64,000 nt of DNA from Mycobacterium neglectum. Lineage in GTDB: Bacteria > Actinomycetota > Actinomycetes > Mycobacteriales > Mycobacteriaceae. The stretch spans positions 1-64,000 of the forward strand of contig NZ_NVQE01000030.1 in assembly GCF_002591975.1 (NCBI RefSeq), written 5' to 3'. This document shows positions 8,017 through 15,375 of the stretch, piece by piece; the stretch's first letter is position 1; every line of letters begins with the position of its first letter. The position numbers were made by a program, and so were the translations under genes. The notes under the pieces are model-generated. The model saw only the letters and a program-made list of their open reading frames with translations, searched no databases and was not told where the DNA came from.

Positions 8017-9507
8017 CTATGGGACGTAGCGCGACCATGGTTGGGCCGCGAGTTGTGCATGTCGCTGGGTGCAGTTGTGGCTGTAGCCCAAGAGGTGGGC
8101 TACTACGGGAGGGGGTATCTCGGCGACGAGGTTGCCCAGTGCGGAGTTGCGCGCTGCGAGCAGGTTAATACCCAGGGTGCGCAGCGCCATCATCATGGTG
8201 TGTGGATCGAGGTGCTTGCCAGCACGGTGGCCGGGGAATAGCCATGGGTTGGTGACCATGCCCCCGGCGGTTCGAAGGTTGGGCCTGTTGTGTAGGTGGT
8301 CTTTGAGCATGTCGGCGAAGGGTTCAGGTACCGGGACAGGTTCAGCCCCAAGCGATATGCGCGTCTCGTCTGGGGTGATTACGATCGCCGCTGTGGGCAG
8401 GGCGACGATTTTCATCAGGGGTTGGGCGTAGAGCAGCAGCAGTGTGCCCGCGACACGGTAGGGCAGTGATTCCATGTCGCCGGTGAGGAGTTCTTTAACC
8501 CATGCCAGCCGCTGGTCTTGGGTGAGCAAGCGGCTGCTCCTGGCCGGTGGGGCATCGAGGCGCAGCGCGGTGTTGATTTTGCTCTTGTTGGTCCACACGA
8601 CGAACGTGCGGATCTTGGTACGGGTTGTCGGTCCGGTGGCTAACCATTCGTCGATGTCTTGCTGTCGGCAGATGGCCGCGGTGCGGTGATGGGTTTCATG
8701 CAGCCAGGTAAGGAACTTGATTGTCTCGTTGACTTCTTGTTTGGCCGAATGTGTTGGGCCATGGGAGGTCTGCCCAGGCTGTGAGTTTCGGCGTAGGCGG
8801 TGCAGATGATGCCAGGTAGCGAACTGTTCGACGGGCGCTCGAACGGCTGGCTCGCAGATCGTGTCGAGTTTGGACGCCAGCCAGAACTGGAAACGCGCGA
8901 GGCGTTCATCCCGTTTCGGGAGCAAACCGTTGTGCTCGAGCAGGCTGCGCAGATGTGAGACCTGTCTGCTTTGGCCGGCCGCGTCAAGACCGTCATGGCT
9001 GAGCGGGATGTCCCCACCGGCCAGGCCGGTCAGCAGCGCCCGAACGGTGGGTGAGCGTTTCCAGGAAAGGATGCTTTCGGGTCGGTCAACCCCGCACAGG
9101 ATTGTGACGATGGTGGCCATGGTCACCGGGTCGGCGGCGCCGTCGACCATCAGAGCAGTGAGGTCATCGCGGAGCGCGCAGCGAGCGCACTGCCCGCCGC
9201 GGTAAAGCTGGCCTTCGGCATGGCAGGTTGCGCATCGGTAGTTGCCGGAGATACCGGCGCATGACAGGCATACCGGTCGAGGATCCATGTGGTTGACGCG
9301 GCCGGGTAGCACGCCATCGTGCCCACAGATGGGACAGATGCCGCGGGTGCGCATCGCCGCGTAAAAGCAGCTGCTGCACAGTCGATCAGCGGGCCAGTTC
9401 ACGCGTAGCTGGTTGGCCATTCGTTGGCATCTGGTGCACTGCAGGGCTCCATCGCGGACCGGTGGTCGTCCGCGCGGCGCTGATCGCCGGTTGGGATCAA
9501 TCGTCAT
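8017..9507 (-). CDS. Zinc-ribbon protein with a recombinase-like fold lacking catalytic residues (third gene of recombinase cassette)
   Basis: 496 residues. The N-terminus carries six CxxC pairs (Cys24/27, 44/47, 58/61, 80/83, 92/95, 107/110), enough for three zinc ribbons. A middle segment (about 255-315, FLTWLHETHH to FVVWTNKSK) resembles the SAM-like DNA-binding domain of tyrosine recombinases, and the C-terminus (about 330-496) resembles their catalytic domain: LLLLYAQPLMKIVAL, then AARNSALGNL and VVAHLLGYSHNCTQRHAQL. The first catalytic Arg (normally in GLR) and the nucleophile Tyr are absent, so it should not cut DNA. It overlaps the regulator gene by 11 bases. Possible roles are target recognition or control of the active partner; these are inferences. 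Confidence 0.7.
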   Translation of the reverse strand: MTIDPNRRSAPRGRPPVRDGALQCTRCQRMANQLRVNWPADRLCSSCFYAAMRTRGICPICGHDGVLPGRVNHMDPRPVCLSCAGISGNYRCATCHAEGQLYRGGQCARCALRDDLTALMVDGAADPVTMATIVTILCGVDRPESILSWKRSPTVRALLTGLAGGDIPLSHDGLDAAGQSRQVSHLRSLLEHNGLLPKRDERLARFQFWLASKLDTICEPAVRAPVEQFATWHHLHRLRRNSQPGQTSHGPTHSAKQEVNETIKFLTWLHETHHRTAAICRQQDIDEWLATGPTTRTKIRTFVVWTNKSKINTALRLDAPPARSSRLLTQDQRLAWVKELLTGDMESLPYRVAGTLLLLYAQPLMKIVALPTAAIVITPDETRISLGAEPVPVPEPFADMLKDHLHNRPNLRTAGGMVTNPWLFPGHRAGKHLDPHTMMMALRTLGINLLAARNSALGNLVAEIPPPVVAHLLGYSHNCTQRHAQLAAQPWSRYVP

Positions 9508-9844
9508 CGCGGATCACACGGGCCCGACGGGGACGCACTGATTTGTTCAGTTCGACAACGTTCGGGCGCGCAGTCGTGGTTGATGCGGCGGCTTTCTTGC
9601 GGCGGACGTCGGTCGCGGTGACGGTGAGAAGGTCTTCGACTCCGCAGCCGAAGATGTCGCACAGAGCGGCCAGTAGATGCAGTGACATCCGTTCGGGCCG
9701 TTGGTATACCACTCGATACACCTGGGGCCGGGACAGCTGGACACCGCGTTCGGCGAGCCGGGGGATCAGGTCGGTGCTGTTGTGCATACCATGGGCGGCC
9801 ATGATTTCTGCCAGCCGCCACGCATAGTCGACTTGTCGCTTCAT
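9497..9844 (-). CDS. XRE-type helix-turn-helix regulator (second gene of recombinase cassette)
   Basis: 115 residues. Residues about 10-75 form a Cro/CI-type helix-turn-helix (RLAEIMAAHGM, LAERGVQLSRPQVYRVVYQRP, LLAALCDIFGCGVEDLL), followed by a basic, probably disordered tail (RRKKAAAS, RPRRARVIR). ATG 9844 overlaps the recombinase stop (ATGA), and the 3' end overlaps the next gene, so it is made together with both recombinase-like proteins. It probably represses the operon or helps set recombination direction. Confidence 0.8.
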   Translation of the reverse strand: MKRQVDYAWRLAEIMAAHGMHNSTDLIPRLAERGVQLSRPQVYRVVYQRPERMSLHLLAALCDIFGCGVEDLLTVTATDVRRKKAAASTTTARPNVVELNKSVRPRRARVIRDDD

Positions 9845-10947
9845 GAGCTCTCCTCCTGGCTGAATGCGAGTGCATCATCGATCGTGGCGTCCAGCACCCG
9901 GCGCAACGTGCGGATGCGGAAATCGCTGGAGACGCAGGTGTAAAGCGCTGTGGTGCTGGCGTGTTCATGGCCCAACTGGTGCTGGACGAACATTGGGTCC
10001 CACCCGTCCTCGATGAGATGAGTCGCGTAGGAGCGGCGCAGCGAGTGCAGATCCAGCCCGGCCGACAGGCCGAGGTCGTTGCAGTAGCGGCGGAATCGGC
10101 GCAGGAGGGTGTCTTCGGCGACCAGCGCTCCGCGCTCGCTGGGGAACAGGTCGATGCCGTCGTCCATGCATTGCTGTCCGTGGGCCAGCCAATCGGCGAT
10201 CACCTCCGGCGTCCAATCGAACACGGTCAGTACACTGCGGCGTTTGTGCGCGGACCCACGTTTTGCCTTGCCGTAGCGGACGTGCGCCACGCCGTAGCGT
10301 CCGAACTCGCGGGCGTGTGGATTACGGGCGAAATCAACAGTCTGCAGATGTCGGAGTTCGTTGAACCGCAGCCCATACGAGTAGGCGAGCTTGAACATCA
10401 CTGCGTCGCGGTAGGCCGGCAACCACCCCTTGCGCGCGGAGGCGGCGATCAACACGACTCGGTCGTCGGCGTGGTCGAAGAATTCCTGCAGCTCGCGTTT
10501 GGTGAAGGCCCGCTTTGCCGGCGACTGTTCGTTGTCTTGAACGTGTGCGGCGGTGTTCCACTCGAAGAAGACCTGGGCAGGATGGGCACCGAATCGCTGC
10601 TCGCACACACGGTCCCAGCCGTAGTCGGGATGACTGACGTAGGAGCAGAACAGCCGCAACGCGTTCTGGTATCCGCGGATCGTCGACTGCTTACGGCGCG
10701 ATATCGAGCGCAGGTCGCTGAAGAATTCCTCAACCATCACCGGTGTCCACGTCCACGGAAACTCATTGGTGTACGCCATGAACCGCTCAACGAGCCGGAT
10801 CCGCTGTTCGATGGTGTCGTGTGCGAGGTTGCGGCATAGTTGCTGATTGCGCCAACCCTCGAGCATCTCCTGAACCGTCTGTGCCTCAGGATGGAGCAGC
10901 GGAACCGAGTCGACAACATAGAAACGGCCACTCTTGTCGACGGGCAA
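9841..10947 (-). CDS. Tyrosine recombinase/integrase with complete catalytic set (first gene of recombinase cassette)
   Basis: 368 residues. N-terminal SAM-like core-binding domain (about 25-110) and C-terminal catalytic domain with every expected residue: Arg194 (YSYGLRFNELR), Lys near 227 (VRYGKAKRG), His301 and Arg304 (LDLHSLRRSYATHL), His327 (QLGHEH) and the nucleophile Tyr336 (TTALYT). Such enzymes join DNA through a covalent tyrosine link to integrate, excise or resolve elements. It leads a three-gene run with overlapping ends. Start ATG 10947 is 26 bases from a repeat-rich stretch (10973-11003) that may hold promoter and operator. Should be active. Confidence 0.85.
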   Translation of the reverse strand: MPVDKSGRFYVVDSVPLLHPEAQTVQEMLEGWRNQQLCRNLAHDTIEQRIRLVERFMAYTNEFPWTWTPVMVEEFFSDLRSISRRKQSTIRGYQNALRLFCSYVSHPDYGWDRVCEQRFGAHPAQVFFEWNTAAHVQDNEQSPAKRAFTKRELQEFFDHADDRVVLIAASARKGWLPAYRDAVMFKLAYSYGLRFNELRHLQTVDFARNPHAREFGRYGVAHVRYGKAKRGSAHKRRSVLTVFDWTPEVIADWLAHGQQCMDDGIDLFPSERGALVAEDTLLRRFRRYCNDLGLSAGLDLHSLRRSYATHLIEDGWDPMFVQHQLGHEHASTTALYTCVSSDFRIRTLRRVLDATIDDALAFSQEESS

Positions 10948-10972
10948 AACGGCCTCCCAGCTGGTCTCGTGT

Positions 10973-11003
10973 AATGAGTCATTGAATCATCCAATGAATC
11001 AAT
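10973..11003. promoter_or_regulatory. Repeated ATTCATT-type sites upstream of the recombinase gene
   Basis: Within 31 bases the words TCATTGA, GAATCAT, AATGAATCA and the inverted pair ATTGA/TCAAT recur about every 10-11 bases, one DNA turn. The stretch lies 26-56 bases upstream of the recombinase start. It could be the operator for the XRE regulator, a recombinase binding site, or both. TTGATTCAT occurs again at about 11178-11186. Confidence 0.35.
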
Positions 11004-11209
11004 ACCACATCGCTGCACGTCACCGCTATACATCTGCCGCTGTTAGTTGCGCGTGTCGCGGTAGAGCGACCAGCTAGACCTTGTTACGTACTGCCATGAT
11101 GACCACAACACCGCAGCCCAGCACAGATTTCACAGGAGAAGAAGGGACCTGTCAGTCGCACCAAAGAATAGGAACGTTGATTCATCTGATGCAATATGCA
11201 GAGGTTCAA

Positions 11210-11233
11210 CATGGATAATGACGAGTATCCATG
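11210..11233. repeat. Perfect 8-base inverted repeat
   Basis: CATGGATA at 11210-11217 and TATCCATG at 11226-11233 form exact 8-base arms around an 8-base spacer. It stands alone in an AT-rich stretch without a gene. It could be a recombinase core site, an operator or a small hairpin; nothing decides between them. Confidence 0.5.
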
Positions 11234-11451
11234 AAACGCGAATCTCAATAGGGAACGTGGGGGAGTGGCTGAATGGCCCTAGTCTGCAATATAATTCAGA
11301 GCGAGCATCATTCGCCATAAGCGGCACGGCAGCCGTGGTGGACGCGGGGCTCTGCCGCGAGCGCCATCGCCGGACTAGCCAGGCTGCCCGCGCGTTTAGT
11401 TCACCGGTCTACGTTGGCTCGACCGGCCAAGCAGCGCATCGCCCGCCGCCG

Positions 11452-11652
11452 CTAGGGCGTCGTCGTAGATGTGTCACACACCCGCAGTGTGATCGCGGGT
11501 CGTGACCAACCACTTGGCGGTAGCGGAAGGCCGTGGTGCCGCGGTCGAGGAGCATGGTGGCAGCTGTGTGCCGGACGTCGTGCAGCCGAATCGCGAGCAC
11601 GCCAGCGGCTTTCGCCAGCCGGGCGAAATGGGCACTTCGCGGACGTGGTCAC
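11452..11652 (-). pseudogene. Tyrosine integrase C-terminal remnant with multiple frameshifts
   Basis: The minus strand encodes AIRLHDVRHTAATMLLDRG, the HxxR box of phage-type integrases, then in a second frame ATAKWL, then in a third frame PAITLRVCDTS. Put together these read as the usual integrase C-terminus ending in the ghost of the active Tyr (Tyr replaced by Cys in RVCD). At least two indels are needed, so this integrase is dead. It is a different enzyme from the intact recombinase at 9.8-10.9 kb. Confidence 0.65.
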
Positions 11653-11986
11653 CGATGTCGATTGGAAACCCGAGGACGGGCCGACCTACCCCACAGCCAA
11701 GCGGCTTGAGGAAATGCGGGCCGACGCGGCCGACCTGGACAGCTGGCATAAGCGGCTGCTGGCCGCAGGTTGGCCGCGCCCCGCGCCGTTTCGGGAGTGC
11801 TACATGTGCTCTGTGGTCCGGAAATTGGTCGCATATGCGCCCGTCGACTGGGTCGCACCCCGGCCCAAGCCGATCAAGCTATTGAACCCCAAGCCGCCGT
11901 CACGTAAGTCGCTGCACGCACGGCTGAAAAAGCTGGAAAGCGAAGCCAAGCAGCTGCGCGAACAACTCAAGAAACTCGACGAGTGA
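11645..11986 (+). CDS. Hypothetical protein with C-terminal coiled coil, probably 5'-truncated
   Basis: About 113 residues from GTG 11645. It contains an acidic start (DWKPEDGPTYP), a Cys pair in RECYMCSVV, a Pro-rich linker (PRPKPIKLLNPKPPSRKS) and a charged coiled-coil end (LHARLKKLESEAKQLREQL). Codon use looks like real coding DNA. Sequence upstream in the same frame belongs to the antisense of the integrase remnant, so the original 5' end is probably lost. Phage or plasmid origin is likely from context. No family recognised. Confidence 0.45.
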   Translation: MVTDVDWKPEDGPTYPTAKRLEEMRADAADLDSWHKRLLAAGWPRPAPFRECYMCSVVRKLVAYAPVDWVAPRPKPIKLLNPKPPSRKSLHARLKKLESEAKQLREQLKKLDE

Positions 11987-12274
11987 CGCCGCCGAGAACG
12001 CTCGTGTGGCGCACTTGAGCGGCCGACGGGCGGTTCTCGGCCCGATGTTTGCGATCGACGGTGACGCCAAGTGACGTAACGACCGTCGCCCCCGGTCGTA
12101 GACCGAGGGCGGTGGACCATTCGATATCGTCCGAGGTCACCACGTTGCTTTCACGGCTGAGGTGGTGATGGTGAGATCGCCGTGACCGCTTGTGTGAATA
12201 ATCCTGTCAGCCCGACAAAGCAATTAGCAGGTCATAGGCGGTTTCGGGGAAATCCGGGGTCGCCTTTTTCAAAC
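11987..12274. other. Non-coding stretch between island remnants
   Basis: No gene found. A hairpin at 12087-12111 is annotated separately. The rest shows no repeats or RNA-like folds that I can see. Confidence 0.4.
12087..12111 (+). terminator. Hairpin downstream of the coiled-coil gene
   Basis: Arms CGCCCCCGGTC (12087-12097) and GACCGAGGGCG (12101-12111) pair over 11 positions with one mismatch and a 3-base loop. There is no T-tract, which is common for mycobacterial terminators. It lies 100 bases past the stop at 11986. Confidence 0.4.
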
Positions 12275-12689
12275 TCAGCGGGAGTATGGGTGTCCCTTCT
12301 CCTCGTACAGCTGCCCGCTGACGTCCAGGTTGAGCTGTTCGGCGGCACGATATGCCGCGCGCCCAAGAATTGATGTATAGGTGGGAAGCGACAGCGGAAC
12401 CCGGGCCAGGTCGTCCACCCGCATCCGCGCTGTCATGGCTATGGCCACGGCCTGAACAATCTCGACGGCTCGTTCGCCCACGACATGGCAGCCCAGAATG
12501 GTGCACGTGGCGCCGTCGACGATCAGCTTGCAGAACCCCGTCGTGCGACCGTCGATGATGGCGCGGGTGTTCCCGTCGAAGCGAATCGTCGTCACTGCCA
12601 CATCGTGCGATTCTCGGGCTTTCGCCTCGGTCAGTCCGACCTGCGCGTACTCCGGGTCGGTGAAGCTGCCGATCGGACTTACTTGGTCC
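12275..12689 (-). pseudogene. FAD/NAD-linked oxidoreductase, C-terminal remnant (mercuric reductase/lipoamide dehydrogenase type)
   Basis: Begins abruptly at SPIGSFTDPEYAQVGLTE and continues through GRTTGFCKLIVDGATCTILG, EIVQAVAIAMTARM and LPTYTSILGRAAYRAAEQLN. This is the dimerisation domain of the pyridine nucleotide-disulfide oxidoreductase family. The FAD- and NAD-binding domains and the redox-active cysteine pair are absent. It is joined in a different frame to a DUF4331 fragment, so it cannot be expressed as an enzyme. Confidence 0.65.
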
Positions 12690-13085
12690 GCGGAGTCCGG
12701 CGAAGATGCGTACACCCGGACCTCGAGTGTCGCCCTGGTCGTTGACCACGACCGACACCACGTCACCCGCTGGCGTGGTACAGCGCCCTTCCTGAATCGT
12801 CGATCCCTCGCGGTGAACGGGGACGTCGAAGCTGCAGTCGAATGTCGCCTCGGTTTCTTCGACGGTGAACTGGGCCGCCCCGCCGGATTGAGCAATCGAG
12901 AGCGGACGCAGTCGGAATCGGCATATGACCGCGTCGGAGAATAGCGCGGTCGGGCCAGCAAGCGGAAAAACGTTGATCACGAGCACCAGTTGACCGGGCC
13001 GCTCTGGACTGGGAAATGCGTACAGGTCACAGATGTCGCATGATGGATCCGCTAGCGCCCGCGGTCCTGAGAAATGATCCGACAT
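12690..13085 (-). pseudogene. DUF4331-family protein, N-terminal remnant
   Basis: The start MSDHFSGPRALADPSCDICD, then LYAFPSPERPGQLVLVINVF and DAVICRFRLRP, is the typical beginning of actinobacterial DUF4331 proteins, which are about 300-450 residues long. After VRIFAGLR (residue 132) the family sequence stops and the frame runs antisense-like through the oxidoreductase remnant. The start is well formed (GAAGGAGCC upstream of ATG 13085), so a hybrid 292-residue product could still be made. The function of DUF4331 is unknown. Confidence 0.65.
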
Positions 13086-13554
13086 CAGTCCGAGGCTCCT
13101 TCGAGCAAGGACGTCAACGGCGGATGTTCACTACGGCGTGAGGGGCCGCGACCGCCGAGCACCTCCTGACACATTATTCACCCGCAGGTCCATCTGGTTC
13201 ATCAAACGTCAGAACAGCAACCAACATTCGGGTGTTAGCACGCCTGGTGACGATCAGCAGGTTGTTGGGGAATCGGCTGCGGGGACTGTCGGGCTTACTG
13301 CTTCGCCTGCGCCGCCTCGGCGCGGGTGAACGCACGAATGGTGCTCTGGCCTACCCGGTACGAGCGCCGATTCCGGCATGGGCTTACCGATAAGCCGTCC
13401 GCTGTGAGTCCAACCCCCCGAGTGTGCCAAGAGTGTGCCAAGACGCGCAGGAACGACCGGTGAAACGGTGGACGCGGTGACACGCCTGAGACCCGCCACC
13501 AGGACATATCGACACCACTGGCACTCGGTGAGATGGTGGAGACGCTTTGGTGCA
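13086..13554. other. Non-coding stretch leading to the attachment-like site
   Basis: About 470 bases with no supportable gene. A duplicated AGTGTGCCAAG word occurs at about 13421-13441. Minus-strand frames here end in Arg-rich text without family features. Likely the inner flank of an integration end. Confidence 0.4.
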
Positions 13555-13600
13555 GCTTTACACACCAGCGGTCGGCGGTTCGATACCGTCCGCGCCCACC
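13555..13600 (+). other. tRNA 3'-half fragment, candidate island attachment site
   Basis: TTTACAC at 13557-13563 can be read as an anticodon loop with TAC (Val). It is followed by a 3' anticodon stem (ACCAG), a variable loop, and a well-paired T arm: GGCGG (13574-13578), loop TTCGATA, CCGTC (13586-13590). An acceptor strand CGCGCCC (13591-13597) and discriminator A with CC complete the 3' end. No 5' half (GGGCGCG) precedes it, so it is not a full tRNA. Mycobacterial islands and phages often insert in tRNA genes with the crossover in the anticodon loop, leaving just such a 3' copy at the far end. Inferred boundary of the island; identity as tRNA-Val is tentative. Confidence 0.5.
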
Positions 13601-13643
13601 CTCGCCTCTTGACCCACGCGCTGGCCGTGCTGGGATCAATGCC

Positions 13644-14297
13644 ATGACGCAGCCAGAATCTCTGACCATGCCGATCGAAGACGCGATGCGAACTCAGCGG
13701 GCGATCCGGCGGATCAAACCCGACCCGGTCGACGACGCGCTCATACTGCACCTCCTCGAACTCGCGATGAAGGCGCCGACGGGCTCGAATGCGCAGAACT
13801 GGGAGTTCATCGTCGTCAAGGATCGCGAGGTCGTCGCGAAACTCGGCCGGCTGAATAGCACGGCCATCAAGCTCGGCGGCGCTCTCTACAAGCGCGCGCT
13901 CGGCAGCCGCATGGACGACAAGATGCTCCGCAACGAGAAGGCCGTGCGGTGGCAGGCCGAACACTTCGACGAGATCCCCGTCGTCATCGTGGCGTGCCTG
14001 AGGGGTGTTGTCCCGCCGTGGCCGCCCATCGCCGTGACCGGTGCCTACGGTTCCATTTATCCCGCCGTGCAGAACCTTTTGTTGGCCGCACGTGCCGCCG
14101 GGTTGGGCGCGGCACTGATCACCATCCCGCTGTGGAGCAAGCTGCTGGCGAGGCGCGCCCTGGGATTGCCGTGGAACGTCACGCCGTGCGCGGTCATCCC
14201 GATGGGCTGGCCGATCGGCAAGTACGGGCCCACGACGCGTCGCCCGGTCGGAGAGCTGGTCTCGCTCGACCGGTATGGCAATCGCGCGTTTATGTAA
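13644..14297 (+). CDS. Nitroreductase-family flavoprotein
   Basis: 217 residues. The FMN-binding nitroreductase pattern is clear: an N-terminal RTQRAIRRIKPDPV segment, MKAPTGSNAQNWEFIVV, and a C-terminal AAGLGAALITIP followed by PWNVTPCAVIPMGWPIGKYG. Family members reduce nitro groups, quinones or F420/FMN-linked substrates with NAD(P)H; the substrate cannot be told. ATG 13644 was chosen over 13533 because the upstream residues are encoded by the tRNA-like fragment. First gene of the chromosomal backbone. Confidence 0.85.
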   Translation: MTQPESLTMPIEDAMRTQRAIRRIKPDPVDDALILHLLELAMKAPTGSNAQNWEFIVVKDREVVAKLGRLNSTAIKLGGALYKRALGSRMDDKMLRNEKAVRWQAEHFDEIPVVIVACLRGVVPPWPPIAVTGAYGSIYPAVQNLLLAARAAGLGAALITIPLWSKLLARRALGLPWNVTPCAVIPMGWPIGKYGPTTRRPVGELVSLDRYGNRAFM

Positions 14298-14307
14298 GGC
14301 TGGGCGG

Positions 14308-15375
14308 GTGGACTTCGAGCTGAACCGCAAGGATCTACACGACAGCCGCATCGTCAATGGCGATCCGCCGCCGCTGGCCGACGGCGAGGCGCTGCTTCGC
14401 ATCGAGTCGTTCGGGCTGACCGCGAACAACATCACCTACGCCGTGTTCGGTGACGCGATGAACTACTGGGACTTCTTCCCGGCGTCGGACGCGGCCTGGG
14501 GGAAGCTGAACGTCTGGGGTTACGCCCACGTCGAGGAATCCCGGCATTCCGGTGTGCCGCAGGGCATGCGGGTCTACGGCTACCTGCCGTGCGCCAGCCA
14601 CCTGGTGGTCGTTCCCCGCGTCAACGAGAAGGGGTTCTTCGACGCCGCGCCGCACCGTGCCAATCTGCCGTCGGCCTACCAGGGTTACCGCGACATCGAG
14701 ACCGACCCCGTCTATTCGGCCGACCGCGAGGCCGAGCACATCCTGTTCTTCCCGCTCTTCTTCACGTCGTTCCTCATCGATGATTTCCTGGCGGACGAGA
14801 ACTTCTTCGGCGCCGACACGATCGTCATCTCGAGCGCGTCGGCCAAGACGGCGATCATCGCGGCGTACCTGCTCGCCAAGCGCGACGGCATCGATGTCGT
14901 GGGCCTGACGTCGGAGGGCAACCGCGAGTTCGTCGAGGGGCTGAACATCTACGACTCGGTGTGTCTGTACGACGCGGTGTCTGAGCTTCCCGGTGATCGG
15001 GCGGTGTACGTCGACATCTCAGGTGACGGCGCGGTGCGCGTCGACGTGCACGCCCACTACGGTGATCGGCTGGCCCACAGCTCTACGGTCGGCGCGACAC
15101 ACTGGACCGAAATTGCCCAGGGGGCAGGCGAACTCGCGGGCCCAACGCCGACGTTCTTCTTCGCGCCCGACCGGATCACCAAGCGCGGCAACGACTGGGG
15201 GACCGCGGAGCTCGACCGCAAGGTCGCTGAGTCGTGGGCGCCGTTCGCACGGTGGGCCGCCGGCTGGCTTCGTATCGAGCGGATTTCGACCGAGGACGAG
15301 ATTCAGCGGGCCTACCTCGAGCTGCTGGATGGAAAGGTCGACCCGGCATCGGGCATCGTCGTCGACCTCAGCTAG
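14308..15375 (+). CDS. DUF2855-family protein
   Basis: About 355 residues. The order of features resembles the medium-chain dehydrogenase/reductase fold: N-terminal LADGEALLRIESFGLTANNI like quinone reductases, and a middle TIVISSASAKTAIIAAYLL region where a nucleotide-binding helix would sit. The glycine-rich Rossmann motif is weak, as in DUF2855. Function unknown. GTG 14308 follows GGGCGG; an ATG at 14275 would overlap the nitroreductase. It converges on the glyoxalase-fold gene with an 8-base overlap. Confidence 0.75.
   Translation: MDFELNRKDLHDSRIVNGDPPPLADGEALLRIESFGLTANNITYAVFGDAMNYWDFFPASDAAWGKLNVWGYAHVEESRHSGVPQGMRVYGYLPCASHLVVVPRVNEKGFFDAAPHRANLPSAYQGYRDIETDPVYSADREAEHILFFPLFFTSFLIDDFLADENFFGADTIVISSASAKTAIIAAYLLAKRDGIDVVGLTSEGNREFVEGLNIYDSVCLYDAVSELPGDRAVYVDISGDGAVRVDVHAHYGDRLAHSSTVGATHWTEIAQGAGELAGPTPTFFFAPDRITKRGNDWGTAELDRKVAESWAPFARWAAGWLRIERISTEDEIQRAYLELLDGKVDPASGIVVDLS

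Larger units (their letters stand above)
8017..10947 (-). mobile_element. Three-gene recombinase cassette (recombinase, XRE regulator, zinc-ribbon partner)
   Basis: Three minus-strand genes overlap by 4 and 11 bases and so form one translational unit. The set resembles transposon systems that need two recombinases and a small regulator (Tn554 TnpA-TnpB-TnpC) or recombinase trios, but here one recombinase-like partner is catalytically empty and carries zinc ribbons. It lies between truncated genes on both sides, as expected of DNA brought in by recombination. The exact ends are not fixed: a short TCATTGA word occurs just outside both sides (7987-7993 and 10979-10985) but is too short to count as a terminus. 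Confidence 0.55.
10948..11451. other. AT-richer non-coding stretch right of the recombinase cassette
   Basis: About 500 bases without a supportable gene. Base composition is lower in GC than neighbours, especially 11150-11320. It holds the repeat cluster at 10973-11003 and the inverted repeat at 11210-11233. A segment near 11261-11280 (GGGGGAGTGGCTGAATGG) is faintly like the 5' end of a serine tRNA but cannot be folded further. Confidence 0.4.

Noticed and set aside
11261..11310. Possible serine tRNA start (GGGGGAGTGGCTGAATGG)
   Set aside because: No anticodon arm, T arm or matching acceptor 3' end follows within tRNA length.
13254..14435. 393-codon minus-strand frame across the tRNA-like site
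   Set aside because: Mostly antisense of the nitroreductase gene and without recognisable protein features.
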